A stretch of 64,000 bases of DNA from Eledone cirrhosa (taxonomy: Eukaryota; Mollusca; Cephalopoda; Octopoda; Eledonidae). A program made the translations under genes and the position numbers. Numbering within the stretch: position 1 is the first letter of the stretch; each line of letters begins with the position of its first letter. Shown piece after piece: positions 1-12,431 of this stretch. The stretch spans positions 365,476,877 to 365,540,876 of the forward strand of contig OZ024742.1 in assembly GCA_964016885.1 (NCBI GenBank), written 5' to 3'. Under the pieces are notes generated by a model, which worked only from the letters and a program-made list of their open reading frames with translations, made no database searches and was not told where the DNA came from.

Positions 1-33
1 AGAGAGAGAGAGAGAGAATGAGAGAGAGAGAAA
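1..33. repeat. (AG)n microsatellite, cut by window edge
   Basis: Dinucleotide AG run with one AATG interruption. It starts at the window boundary, so its true length is unknown. Confidence 0.95.
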
Positions 34-800
34 GGTGTATTAAAAACACGGTTGTGCTCCATTTTGTACATTTTTATTTAGTATTTTTAGTATTTATTTA
101 TTAGTTTTTCATACTTAGTTTAGAACAATTAACGTTTAGAAAAATTAACGTTTCCAACAATTCTCGACTCCATCTTCAGATCAGGATTGTCGTACTACAT
201 TACTCGATAAAACTCGATATAGAATGTTATACGACACTGGATGAACAACGATGGAGACCTTACTAATATCAGAATATATACCAACAATTAACACACAGTT
301 ACAACACACGTGAGACTAATTATAAAGACTGTCATACTTCAATCTTTAAGAAATTACAAATCAGACGTCCACAACAGGGCCGAATTTAATGAGGGACAAA
401 GGACAATTGCACCGGGTCCCTGCCAATGACGGCGGTAGCAATTTATTTGTGATTTATTTGTGATTTAGGATGGTAAGATTTTGTCAATTTAATACCTGTA
501 AGTATAACCTTTCAATGCCAGTTAATTTGCTCCAAGCTGACTTTGATATATAAAATTGTGGGTTTATTGTGTATTATAATTGTTTGTGTGAGAGGGTTTC
601 AACAATATCTAGATCCGATCCTGTTGCACGAACTCCTACCGCTCCTATTGATACAACCACTGTTAAACACGTATCAAATACAACACTAGTAGCACCATTC
701 TGAAGATGGAACCTGAGTGGTTCGAAACGTTAATACACACAGAGGACATAAGCTCTTCCCAACTAAATACAAAATATAATGAAATAAGAATAATCAATCC
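34..800. repeat. Diverged inverted element pair with hammerhead-like cores
   Basis: No gene is visible. Two related motifs face outward: TCTGAAGATGG with GAAACGTTAAT on the minus strand (about 150-180), and the same pair of words on the plus strand (about 699-734). This is the polarity seen in the better-preserved inverted dimers elsewhere in the window. The DNA between them is AT-rich and unrecognised. I infer an old PLE or retrozyme-type inverted dimer. Confidence 0.4.
697..734 (+). ncRNA. Hammerhead-ribozyme-like motif (degenerate)
   Basis: CTGAAGA at 700-706 fits the CUGANGA core. GAACC/GGTTC (709-713 with 719-723) makes a 5-bp stem II, and GAAA follows at 724-727. ACGU then gives a minimal stem III, and AAU pairs with the AUU before the core as a short stem I. 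Two extra bases (UG) sit between core and stem II, so activity is doubtful. The partner at 150-180 on the minus strand has lost stem II. Confidence 0.4.
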
Positions 801-959
801 TTAATAAAACAAACTACAGCAGGATAATGTTTTAAATATCGCCTATTTGTGGGAGAATCTGCTACGAACTTATACTAATATACATAGCTCATCCCTTCAT
901 CCATTAATAACTATAGCTTTGCACATAGAATATTCCGTCTGAGGCACAAGTCTGGACAA

Positions 960-1181
960 AATGGTTTGAAGACCAGCAGTCATCGATGTTGTCCAAGACA
1001 ATGGCTGATACAGCTTGACACCAGTGACGTCCAAACTCATTTCTACAGCTGACTAAACTGGAACAACGTAAATTAATGTATCTTGCTCAAGAACACAACG
1101 CATCTCCCGGTTCGAAGTTCGAACTCACAACCTTACGATTGTGAACGCAAATCTCTGACCACTGAGGCACGCGCCTTTACC
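960..1181 (-). mobile_element. tRNA-derived SINE, minus strand
   Basis: On the minus strand a tRNA-like head begins near 1181. It has an A box (TGCCTCAGTGG) and a B box (GAGTTCGAAC). It is followed by a body containing CTTGAGCAAGATAC and ACGTTGTTCCAG, a motif shared by a widespread class of tRNA-SINEs. The body decays towards 960. It is a different SINE type from the one at 2176. There is no coding potential. The 3' boundary and target-site duplication were not resolved. Confidence 0.65.
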
Positions 1182-1200
1182 TATACACGCACACATATAT

Positions 1201-1287
1201 AAATGTGTATGTGTGTGAGTGTGAGTGTGTGTGTGTGTGATATATATATATATACATATATTACACCAGTCCAGCCTCCTGTTATTT

Positions 1288-1321
<34 letters not shown>
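1201..1321. repeat. (TG)n / (TA)n microsatellites
   Basis: TG-rich then TA-rich simple repeats, ending where the inverted arm at 1322 begins. Confidence 0.9.
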
Positions 1322-1328
<7 letters not shown>

Positions 1329-1368
1329 GATATTAAATAAATAGAAACTATATTTATAAAACCATATT

Positions 1369-1429
1369 TATTCTATTATATATATTTCAAGGGTACCAAA
1401 ATCTTGGTACGCTCTCATCAGATAAAATA
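1369..1429 (-). ncRNA. Hammerhead ribozyme-like motif, family A (left arm)
   Basis: Minus strand: CTGATGA (1415-1421), a stem II with GTACCAA/TTGGTAC plus AG/CT and a C-C mismatch as the fourth pair, then GAAA (1385-1388). The 8-nt stem III is AUAUAUAU, the cleavage-site base is A, and stem I pairs UAUUUUAU with AUAGAAUA (one wobble). All core bases fit the hammerhead consensus. Family A recurs at 1707, 3696, 13570, 13656 and 15457. Confidence 0.6.
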
Positions 1430-1588
1430 CAAAGTTTGTTATATAAATATTGTTTCTACTTTTGGCACAAGGCCAACAATTACCCAGTGCATTACTGGTA
1501 CTTTATTTTATCGACCTCGTAAGGATGAAAGGCAAAGTTAACCTCGACTCTCATCAGATAAAATACAAAGTTTGTTATATAAATATTG
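1412..1588. repeat. 41-bp direct repeats flanking a SINE fragment
   Basis: Bases 1412-1452 and 1548-1588 are identical by eye and flank the SINE fragment exactly. This is either an unusually long target-site duplication or a template-switch product. Confidence 0.75.
1453..1547 (-). mobile_element. 5'-truncated cephalopod SINE fragment
   Basis: The reverse complement matches the 3' half of the SINE at 2176-2359: the GAGGTTAACTTTGCC word, the GGTCGATAAAATAAAGTACC block and the AAAGTAGAAACAAT tail. The tRNA-like head is missing. It lies in the left arm of the inverted repeat and has no counterpart in the right arm, so it inserted after the dimer formed or during its formation. Confidence 0.85.
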
Positions 1589-1706
1589 ACATAACCAGGA
1601 ATAGGAACTTAACGGTCCAAGTTATCCTTGGATAGTCTATCCAAGGATAACTTGGACCGTTAAGTTCTTCTTCCTGGTTATGTCAATATTTATATAACAA
1701 ACTTTG

Positions 1707-1767
1707 TATTTTATCTGATGAGAGCGTACCAAAGTTTTCGTACCCTTGAAATATATATAATAGAATA
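1707..1767 (+). ncRNA. Hammerhead ribozyme-like motif, family A (right arm)
   Basis: CTGATGA at 1715-1721, GAAA at 1748-1751. Stem II is GUAC/GUAC plus AG/CU with the C-C mismatch at the fourth pair. Stem III is AUAUAUAU (1751-1758) and A1759 is the cleavage-site base. Stem I pairs 1707-1714 with 1760-1767. It mirrors the motif at 1369-1429. Confidence 0.6.
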
Positions 1768-1903
1768 AATATGGTTTTATAAATATAGTTTCTATTTATT
1801 TAATATCATTGGATATTATACTCCAGAAAACTTGTCGAGTGCTCTGAATCAGTTATAATCATTTTTATTTGTTGAATTACCAACAAATAGAATATCCCTT
1901 TTG

Positions 1904-1904
<1 letters not shown>

Positions 1905-1963
<59 letters not shown>
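1905..1963. repeat. (TA)n microsatellite
   Basis: Pure TA tract bounding the element end that follows the GTCGAGTGCT motif at about 1835. Confidence 0.95.
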
Positions 1964-1965
<2 letters not shown>

Positions 1966-2175
1966 CATACATACATATATATGTATATGTATCCATGCTT
2001 GGTTAAAATTCATGACAGAATTAATTGAGCTGCGTATATATTATTTTGTTTTACGATGACCCCTTCCCGTTTGGGGACAGTGTGAAATTTCTTTTTGTGA
2101 GACTGCTGGAATTTCAAGTTTGGCGGTCATTCTAGCACTGACGGGGACCATCGCTGAATATTAGTATCAGTATGG

Positions 2176-2359
2176 TGGTGGATTGGCAGTATCGGTAGAG
2201 GGTCGGTCGCCATGCTTTGCAGCATCAGTTACGTCCCTTTACGATCTGAGTTCAAATCCCGCCGAGGTTGACTTTGCCTTTCATCCTTACGGGGTCGATA
2301 AAATAAAGTACCAGTAATGCACTGAGTAATTGCTGGCCTTGTGCCTAAAGTAGAAACAA
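2176..2359 (+). mobile_element. Full-length cephalopod tRNA-SINE with 15-bp TSD
   Basis: The tRNA-related head has an A-box-like TGGCAGTATCGGTAGAG and a B box GAGTTCAAATCCCGC. The body carries GGTCGATAAAATAAAGTACC and the tail ends AAAGTAGAAACAA. It is flanked by a 15-bp duplication (2161-2175 and 2360-2374; TTARTATCAGTATGG, one mismatch). This SINE type is why I assign the window to a cephalopod. It would be transcribed by RNA polymerase III and mobilised by a LINE that cannot be identified from this copy. Confidence 0.92.
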
Positions 2360-2374
2360 TTAATATCAGTATGG

Positions 2375-3695
2375 TTTTTTATATTGATATTGCTGGGCAT
2401 CCACTGATGAGTTATAAGTGCCCACCTGCATGTATACCTATGGTCTATATGCAGGCTTCTACATAACCTGGACATTATTATCCCAATTTGTCGAAAACTT
2501 AAAACGAAACGATCGTTTGGAAGGGAAGATGTATTTAATTATGTCTCATATAAAATAATACAGCCGACAATATAGTTAGCACCCAAACATATAATTAGGA
2601 TTATACTCAGGTATATCCTAATGTTTGTTGAGTGAGATGGATGTCGGTCGGAGTATTGCTTAAAGAAGATTTCTCTGTTAATGTATTAAGTATATATATA
2701 TATTGATGTATACTTATCCTATACGACTATGTATGTATGTATGTATGTGTATTAACATACATATACATGTGTTATATGCATTTTTATGAGAATATGTCTG
2801 TCTGTATATATGCATGAGTGACGCGTGTCTACCGATTGGGTGAAGATGCACACATGTTTATATATGTATATCTAAGAATTGTGTGTGTACATGTACATGT
2901 GTACCCATGTAATTTGATTGCAGAGATGCATAATTTAACAGCCATAAATTCATGAAAGTTAATCCTATTTATTTATATATATATACTAAAAATTTTATTT
3001 AATAACACAAGGAATGTATACCAGTAATAAAAAAAATCACTTATGCTTTGTATGTATATATTATATGCGGGAGTAGATATAATGTGTATTTTCTGAGTGT
3101 GTGTATATATATATATTTATGTATCTTTGTGTATATGTACGTGCTATATGATAGGTAATTTCTCTAGCAATATATATATTTCGTAATGTTTAAATTCAAA
3201 TTTTTAATATATTGATCTCAATTTTTAAACTAAATATCTAATCATAATTAAACAATGATTAATTTCTCATATTATATATGTATATTCCATTCATGAATAT
3301 TAATATTTCTAATTTTATTTATTCATTTCATCTCAATTGTTAACTCAACTTAATATGACATGACTTAAGATTTTCGTTCTCTCCCCCTCTCTCTATCTCT
3401 ATATTTCTCTCTCTTGATTTTTTTTCTCTGTCTGGTGGTTTGATATCTCTCTGTTGTTTTTCTCTGTTTTCTTTTTTTCATTTTTCTTTCTTCTTTTTCT
3501 TTTTCTTTATTTATCTCTCCCTTTCTTTTCTCCACTTTTCTCTCTCTCGGTTTCTCTCTCTCTCCGTCTTTTTCCTTCTCCTTAACACAACGACTTATTA
3601 AAATAAACAAACCCACTATCCTGATGTCTTCCAAAAGTAACGGTTGCATTTTGAAAGGGTACGTCAATGTTTATTTATAAAACTGGTATATATTG
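2375..3695. other. AT-rich unique-looking sequence, no gene seen
   Basis: I see no coding region or named repeat, only short TATA/TATG tracts and a CT-rich stretch at 3365-3590 whose translations are low-complexity Glu/Lys/Arg. Confidence 0.6.
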
Positions 3696-3760
3696 TATTT
3701 TGTCTGATGAAGGCATACCATAATTTAACATGGTATCCTTGAAATATGTATAATGAAATA
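3696..3760 (+). ncRNA. Hammerhead ribozyme-like motif, family A (single copy)
   Basis: CTGATGA at 3704-3710, GAAA at 3741-3744. Stem II is long: AUACCAU/AUGGUAU, then the C-C mismatch at the fourth pair, then AGG/CUU closing on the core with one wobble. Stem III is AUAUGUAU (3744-3751) and A3752 is the cleavage base. Stem I pairs 3696-3703 with 3753-3760 over 8 bp including two G-U pairs. The shared 3' motif GTCGAGTGCT follows at about 3818. This is one of the best-formed copies. Confidence 0.65.
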
Positions 3761-3887
3761 AATATGGTTTTATAAATATAGTTTCCATTTGTTAATATCG
3801 TATATTTACTCCAAATACTTGTCGAGTGCTTTATATCAGTTATAAAAATATTTGCTTGTTGTATCCCAACAATTTAAATAGAACTTT

Positions 3888-3889
<2 letters not shown>

Positions 3890-3943
<54 letters not shown>
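3890..3943. repeat. (TA)n microsatellite
   Basis: TA tract immediately downstream of the family A element end. Confidence 0.95.
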
Positions 3944-3945
<2 letters not shown>

Positions 3946-4039
3946 TATATTGTGCTCGAGTGCATACACCTATATAATGTGTTTATAGGCACCAAACCAG
4001 GCGGACTTTTACAAACGTAGTGGAATGAAACGGGAACAA

Positions 4040-5180
4040 TTTATTTCAATGAGGACAACAGCAATACTACCACCACCACTACTACAACAATACTACCACC
4101 ACTACTACTACAACAATACTACCACCACTACTACAGCAATACTACCACCACCACTACTACAACAATACTACCACCACTACTACTACAACAATACTACCAC
4201 CACTACTACAGCAATACTACCACCACCACTACTACAACAATACTACCACCACCACTACTACAACAATACTACCACCACTACTACTACAACAATACTACCA
4301 CCACTACTACAGCAATACTACCACCACCACTACTACAACAATACTACCACCACCACTACTACAACAATACTACCACCACTACTACTACAACAATACTACC
4401 ACCACCACTACTACAACAATACTACCACCACTACTACTACAACAATACTACCACCACTACTACAGCAATACTACCACCACCACTACTACAACAATACTAC
4501 CACCACTACTACTACAACAATACTACCACCACTACTACAACAATACTACCACCACTACTACAACAATACTACTACTACTACTACTACTACAGCAATACTT
4601 CCACCACCACTACTACAACAATACTACCACCACCACTACTACAACAATACTAACACCACTACTGCAACAATACTACTACTACTACTACTACAACAATACA
4701 ACCACCACTACTACAACAATACTACCACCACTACTACAACAATACTACCACCACTACTACTACAACAATACTACCACCACTACTACTACAACAATACTAC
4801 CACCACTACTACAACAATACTACCACCACTACTACTACAACAATACTACCACCACTACTACAACAATACTACCACCACTACTACTACAACAATACTACCA
4901 CCACTACTACAACAATACTACCACCACTACTACTACAACAATACTACCACCACTACTACAACAATACTACAACAACAATACAACCACCACTACTACAACA
5001 ATAGTACGACCGCTACTACAACAATACTACCACCACTACTACTGCAACAATACTACCACCACTACTACAACAATACTACCACCACTACTACAACAATACT
5101 ACGACCACTACTACAGCAATACTACCACCACTAGTACTACAACAATACAAGTACCACTACTACAACAATACTACCACCAA
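4040..5180. repeat. Trinucleotide satellite, section 1
   Basis: Tandem array of ACT/ACA/ACC triplets with a variable 20-to-40-bp unit built from ACTACTACAACAATACTACC and CACC spacers. The plus strand is nearly free of G. Stop codons are rare by composition, so the 369-residue plus-strand frame at 4025-5134 (runs of Thr, Tyr, His, Gln, Leu) is not evidence of a gene. Confidence 0.95.
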
Positions 5181-8100
5181 CACCACCACCACCGCCTCTA
5201 CCACAATACTACCACCACCAGCGCCACCACTACAACATTACCACCACCACCATCATTACAACAATACTACCACCCCTACCACAACTACAACAATACCACC
5301 ACCACCACTACAACAATATCATCACCACCACCACTACCACAATACTACCACGACCACCACCACTACAACAATATCACCACCACTACCACAATACAACCAC
5401 CACCACCACTACAACAATATCACCACCACCACCACCACAATACTACCGCCACCACCACTACCACAATACTACTACCACCAACACCACCACCACCACCACC
5501 ACCACCACCACTACAACAATATCACCACCACCATTACCACATTACTACCACCACCACCACCACTACCACAATACTACCACCACCATCACTACGACAATAT
5601 CACCACCACCACCACCACCACCACTACCACAATACTACTACCACCACCACCACTACAAAAATATCACCACCACCACCTCTACGACAGTACTACCACCACC
5701 ACCACTACCACAATACTACCACCAGCACCACTACCACAATACTACTACCACCACCACCACTACAACAATATCACCACCACCACCTCTACGACAGTACTAC
5801 CACCACCACTACCACAATACTACCACCACCACCACCACTACCACAATACTACCACCACCAGCACTACCGCAATACTACCAACACCATCACTACCACCACC
5901 ACCACTACCACAATACTACCACCACCACTACCACAATACCACCACCACCACCACCACTACCACAATACTAACACGACCATCACTACCACAATAATACCAC
6001 CACCACCAACACTACCCCAATACTACCACCACCACCACCACCACTAGCACAATACCACCACCACCACCACCACCACTACAACAATACCACCACCACTACA
6101 CTACCACCACCACCACTACAACAATATCACCACCGCCACCACCACTACAACAATATCACCATCACCACCACTACCACAATACTACCACCACCATCACTAC
6201 CACAATACTACCACCACCACTACCACAATACTACCACCACCACCACTACCACAATACTACCACCACCATCACTACCACAATACTACCACCACCACTACCA
6301 CAATACTACCACCACCACTACCACAATACTACCACCACCAGCACTACCACAACACTACCACCACCACCACCACTACAACTATATCACCATCTCTAACACT
6401 ACCACAATACTACCACCACCACCACTACCACAATACTACCACTACCACCACCACTACAACAATATCACTATCACCACCACTACAACCACCACCACCACAA
6501 TACTACCACCAACACCACAATACTACCACAAACTACCACCAACATCACTACCACAATACTACCACCACCAGCACTACCACAATACTACCACCACCATCAC
6601 TACCACAATACTACTACCACCACCACTACCACAATACTACCATCACCACCACTACCACAATACTACCACCACCACCACCACCACCACTACCAAAATACTA
6701 CCACCATCACAACCACAATACTACCACCATCACAACCACAATACTACAACCACCACAACTACCACAATACTACCACCATCACTACCACAATACTACCACC
6801 ATCACTACCACAATACTACCACCACCATCACTACCACAATACTACCACCACCATACCACAATACTATCACCATCACTACCACAATACTACCACCACCACC
6901 ACAATACCACCACCACCATCACTACCACAATACTACCACCACCACCACCACTAACACAATACCACCACCACTACAACTATACTACCACCACCACTACCAC
7001 AGTACGACCACCATCACTACCATAATACTACCACTATCACTACTACAATACTGCCACCACCACCACTACCACAATACCACCACCATCACTACCAGAATAC
7101 TACCACCATCACTACCACAATACTACCACAACCACTACCACAATACTACCTCCACCATCACTACCACAGTACTACCACCATCACTACCACAATACTACAA
7201 CCACCACCACTACCACAATACCACCACCACCACTACCACAATACTACCACCATCACTACCACAATACTACCACCATCACTACCACAATACTACAACCACC
7301 ACCACTACCACAATACCACCACCACCACTACCACAATACTACCACCATCACTACCACAATACTACCACCATCACTACCACAATACTACCACCACCACCAC
7401 AATACCACCACCACCATCACTACCACAATACTACCACCACCACCACTACCACAATACTACCACCATCACTACCATAATACTACCACCACCACCACTACCA
7501 CAATACCACCACCACCACTACCACAATACTACCACCATCACTACCACAATACTACCTCCATCACTACCACAATACTACCACCACCACTACCACAATACTA
7601 CCACCACCACCACCACTACCACAATACTACGACCACCACCACTACCACAATACCACCACTACCACTACCACAATACTACCACCATCACTACCACAATACT
7701 ACCACCATCACTACCACAATACTACCACCACCACCATCACAATACTACCACCACCACCACCACTACCACAATACCACAACCATCACTACCACAATACTAC
7801 CACCATCACTACCACAATACTACAACCACCACCACTACCACAATACCACCACCACCACTACCACAATACTACCATCATCACTACCACAATACTACCACCA
7901 TCACTACCACAATACTACCACCATCACTACCACAATACTACCACCACCACTACCACAATACTACCACCACCATCACTACCACAATACCACCACCACCACT
8001 ACCACAATACTACCACCACCACAACTACCACAATACTACCACCATCACTACCACAGAGCTACCACCATCACTACCACAATACTACCACCACCACCACAAT

Positions 8101-10040
8101 AACACCACCACCATCACTACCACAATACTACCACCACCACCACTACCACAATACTACGACCACCACCACTACCACAATACCACCACTACCACTACCACAA
8201 TACTACCACCATCACTACCACAATACTAACACCATCACTACCACAATACCACCACCATCACTACCACAATACTACCACCACCACCACTACCACAATACCA
8301 CCACCACCATCACTACCACAATACTACCACCACCACCACTACCACAATACTACCACCATCACTACCACAATACTACCACCACCACCACCACTACCACAAT
8401 ACCACCACCATCAATACCACAATACTACCACCATCACTACCACAATACTACCACAACCACTACCACAATACTACCTCCACCATCACTACCACAGTACTAC
8501 CACCATCACTACCACAATACTACAACCACCACCACTACCACAATACCACCACCACCACTACCACAATACTACCACCATCACTACCACAATACTACCACCA
8601 TCACTACCACAATACTACAACCACCACCACTACCACAATACCACCACCACCACTACCACAATACTACCACCATCACTACCTCAATACTACCACCATCACT
8701 ACCACAATACTACCACCACCACCACAATACCACCACCACCATCACTACCACAATACTACCACCACCACCACTACCACAATACTACCACCATCACTACCAT
8801 AATACTACCACCACCACCACTACCACAATACCACCACCACCTCTACCACAATACTACCACCATCACTACCACAATACTACCACCATCACTACCACAATAC
8901 TACCACCACCACTACCACAATACTACCACCACCACCACCACTACCACAATACTACGACCACCACCACTACCACAATACCACCACTACCACCACCACAATA
9001 CTACCACCATCACTACCACAATACTACCACCATCACTACCACAATACTACCACCACCACCATCACAATACTACCACCACCACCACCACTACCACAATACC
9101 ACCACCATCACTACCACAATACTACCACCATCACTACCACAATACTACAACCACCACCACTACCACAATACCACCACCACCACTACCACAATACTACCAC
9201 CATCACTACCACAATACTACCACCATCACTACCACAATACTACCACCATCACTACCACAATACTACCACCACCACTACCACAATACTACCACCACCATCA
9301 CTACCACAATACCACCACCACCACTACCACAATACTACCACCACCACCACTACCACAATACTACCACCATCACTACCACAAAACTACCACCATCACTACC
9401 ACAATACTACCACCACCACCACAATAACACCACCACCATCACTACCACAATACTACCACCACCACCACTACCACAATAGTACGACCACCACCACTACCAC
9501 AATACCACCACTACCACTACCACAATACTACCACCATCACTACCACAATACTAACACCATCACTACCACAATACCACCACCATCACTACCACAATACTAC
9601 CACCACCACCACTACCACAATACCACCACCACCATCACTACCACAATACTACCACCACCACCACTACCACAATACCACCACCATCAATACCACAATACTA
9701 CCACCATCACTACCACAATACTACCACCACCACTACCACAATACTACCACCACCATCACTACCACAATACTACCACCATCACTACCACAATACTACCACC
9801 ACCACCACTACCACAATACTACCACCATCACTACCACAATACTACCACCACCACCACTACCACAATACCACCCCCACCACCATCACTACCACAATACTAC
9901 CACCACAACCACTACCACAATACTACCACCATCACTACCAAAATACTACCACCATCACTACCACAATACTACCACCACCACCACTACCACGATACTACCA
10001 CCACCATCACTACCACAATACTACCACCACCACCACTACC
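5181..10040. repeat. Trinucleotide satellite, section 2 (CACTACCACAATACTACCAC family)
   Basis: About 4.9 kb of CAC/TAC/CAT triplets, still essentially G-free on the plus strand. The composition shifts from CTACTACAACAA to CACTACCACAATACTACC, and CATCAC variants mark subfamilies. The minus strand is full of GGTGGTGG and could form two-tetrad G-quadruplexes. A 1,325-bp higher-order duplication lies inside. Confidence 0.95.
7070..9720. repeat. Higher-order tandem duplication, period 1,325 bp
   Basis: Five rare variant words recur at a constant offset: CTACCTCCACC at 7146 and 8471, CTACGACC with its G at 7631 and 8956, the disturbed CCACARARCTACC word at 8051 and 9376, CTAACACC at 8226 and 9551, and the start region at about 7071 and 8396. 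Each pair differs by exactly 1,325 bp. This indicates a recent segmental duplication inside the satellite. Confidence 0.85.
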
Positions 10041-11196
10041 ACAATACCACCACCACCACCACCATCCCCACCACTACCACAGCAACAACAGCCCCCCCCC
10101 CCCCCCCCACCACAACAACAACAGCCCCACTACCACCACAACAACAGCCCCACCACCACCACCACCACCATAACAACAACAGCCCCACCACTACCACCAC
10201 CATCCACAACAACAACAGCCCCACCACCATCACCACAACAACAACAGCCACACCACCACCACCATAACAACAACAGCTCCCCCCCACAACGACAGCCCCA
10301 CTACCACCACCACTACAACACCCCACCACCACCACCACAACAACAACACCCCATCACCACCACCACCACCACAACAACAACAGCCCCACCAACACCACCA
10401 CCACAACAACAACAGCCCCACCACCACCACCACCACACAACAACACCCCACCACCGTCACCACCACCACAACAACAACAGCCCCACCACCACCACCACAA
10501 CAACAACAACACCCCACCACCACCACCACAACAACAACACCCCGCCACCGCCACCACCACAACAACAACAGCCCACCACCACCACCACAACAACAACACC
10601 CCACCACCACCACCACAACAACAACAGCCCACCACCACCACCACAACAACAACAGCCCCACCACCATCACCACAACAACAACAACACCCACCACCACCAC
10701 CACAACAATAACAGCCCACCACCACCACCACAACCTCAACACCCCACCACCACCACCACAACAACAACACCCCACCACCACCACCACCACAACAACACCC
10801 CACCACCACCACAACAACAACAGCCCACCACCACCACCACAACAACAACAGCCCCACCACCATCACCACAACAACAACACCCCACCCCCACCACCACAAC
10901 AACAACACCCCACCCCCACCACCACCACAACAACAGCCCCCCACCACCACCACCACCACAACAACAACAGCCCCCCCCCCCCCCCCCCACCACAACAACA
11001 CCCCACCACCGTCACCACCACCACAACCCCCCCCCCCCACAAGAACAACACCCACCACCACCACCACAACAACAACAGCCCACCACCACCACCACAACAA
11101 CAACAGCCCCACCACCATCACCACAACAACAACACCACCCCACCACCACCACCACAACAATAACAGCCCACCACCACCACCACCACCACAACAACA
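10041..11196. repeat. Trinucleotide satellite, section 3 (CACCACAACAACAACAGCCC family)
   Basis: The unit changes to CACCACCACCACAACAACAACAGCCC-type repeats of about 30 bp, with long C homopolymers near 10091-10108, 10971-10988 and 11028-11038. Open minus-strand frames translate as Val/Gly/Cys/Trp/Leu homopolymers. They come from composition, not from a gene. Confidence 0.93.
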
Positions 11197-11285
11197 GTTT
11201 CGCTTTCTTCCCTCTTTAATTCCCAATTCATTACACTTCGTTCCAATACATTTCTCAAGACTAAACAAAAACAAATAAATTGATA

Positions 11286-11823
11286 AATATATATATATAT
11301 GTATATATATGTGTGTGTATGAGTGTGCATGTGTGTCTGTGTGTGTATGTGTGTGTGTATGTGTGTGTGTGCTTGTGTTTGTGTGTGTGCATGTCTATGT
11401 ATGTGTGTGTATGTGTATGAGTGTGTTTGTGTGTGTGTGCTTGTGTTTGTGTGTGTGCATGTCTATGTATGTGTGTGTATGTGTATGAGTGTGTTTGTGT
11501 GTGTGTATGTGTGCGTGTGAGTGTATAAGTATGTGTATGTATGTGTGTGTATGTGTGTGTATGTGTATGTGTATGAGTATGTGTGTGTGTATGTGTGTAT
11601 GTGTGTATGTGTATGTGTGTGTGTATGTGATTGTGTATGTGTATGTGTATGTGTATGTGTGTGTGTATGTATATGTGTATATGTGTGTGTATGTGTATGT
11701 GCGTGTGTATGTATATGTGTATGTGTGTGTAGGTGTATGTGTGTGTGTATGTATATGTGTATGTGTGTGTGTATGTATATGTGTATGTGTGTGTGTAGAT
11801 GTATGTGTATGTGTGTATACAAT
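11286..11823. repeat. (TG)n/(TATG)n microsatellite, about 540 bp
   Basis: Mixed GTGTGTAT and GTATGTGT units with imperfect longer periods: a roughly 76-bp block recurs at about 11370-11430 and 11445-11510. All overlapping frames (Cys/Val/Tyr/His/Thr) are composition artefacts. Confidence 0.95.
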
Positions 11824-11913
11824 ATGAAACAAGACAAGTACGAAAATAATTGGAAACCCATAAAAACATTAAAAAACAAAAATAACAATTGCCAAGACTT
11901 ATTTTTGTTTTAA

Positions 11914-12029
11914 CACATACACACACACACACACCATACACATACATACACACCACACACACACACACATACAGACAAACACAAATATACACACGTACGC
12001 ACACACATATATACATATATATATTTATG

Positions 12030-12125
<96 letters not shown>

Positions 12126-12146
12126 TATATATAGGCATACACACAT
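11914..12146. repeat. (CA)n then (TA)n microsatellites
   Basis: CA-rich tract followed by about 130 bp of TA/TATG repeats. No gene. Confidence 0.95.
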
Positions 12147-12180
12147 ATCTATCTCTCTCTATATATATACCACCACCCCA

Positions 12181-12245
12181 CTCTCAAGAGCGTGAAACTA
12201 ATAAACCTTTGTTCGTACTGCCTCTGTTTTGTTCCCGTTCAATTT
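12181..12245 (+). repeat. Terminal fragment of a PLE-type element
   Basis: GCGTGAAACTAATAA and the following GCCTCTGTTTTGTT words recur in reverse at about 60627-60680, in both cases beside a (TA)n tract. This suggests the same element terminus. There is no ORF. Confidence 0.45.
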
Positions 12246-12250
12246 TTCTC

Positions 12251-12294
12251 TATGTATATATATATATATTTACATATATATATAGGCATACACA

Positions 12295-12336
<42 letters not shown>

Positions 12337-12398
12337 CGTTATTTGAGGTAATTAATTTCTTTTTTTCCATAACTCGCCGCCATCCATGTTTTACTTCT

Positions 12399-12431
<33 letters not shown>

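Larger units (their letters stand above)
1322..1812. repeat. Long inverted repeat (head-to-head dimer), 490 bp
   Basis: The left arm (about 1322-1452, continuing at 1548-1636) is the reverse complement of 1638-1812. The centre near 1637 is a near-perfect palindrome around CCAAGGATAACTTGG. Each arm carries a hammerhead-like fold pointing outward. The left arm is interrupted by a SINE fragment at 1453-1547. I infer two 5'-truncated copies of one PLE or retrozyme-type element joined head to head. Confidence 0.8.

Noticed and set aside
960..1181. Functional tRNA gene at the SINE heads (also 2176, 56705, 59590)
   Set aside because: The A and B boxes are present, but acceptor and anticodon arms do not pair and SINE bodies follow directly. 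These are tRNA-derived SINEs.
2287..2475. 62-codon minus-strand frame
   Set aside because: Overlaps the SINE in antisense. Not coding.
3365..3667. 100-codon minus-strand frame, Lys/Glu/Arg-rich
   Set aside because: Derived from a CT-rich low-complexity stretch. No domain, no conserved neighbours.
4025..5134. 369-codon open frame rich in Thr/Tyr/His/Gln
   Set aside because: It lies wholly in the trinucleotide satellite. Stop codons are rare by composition and no domain is present.
4040..11196. CRISPR-like array or telomeric repeat
   Set aside because: No repeat-spacer pattern and no telomere hexamer. It is a eukaryotic triplet satellite.
10036..11330. Several minus-strand frames of 60-306 codons (Val/Gly/Cys/Trp)
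   Set aside because: Translation of GGTGGTGTTGTTGT-type repeats in all frames. Not genes.
11261..12146. Long His/Thr/Tyr or Cys/Val frames on both strands
   Set aside because: Dinucleotide microsatellite artefacts. The same applies to 33048-34610, 38028-38306, 58160-58547 and 59747-60089.
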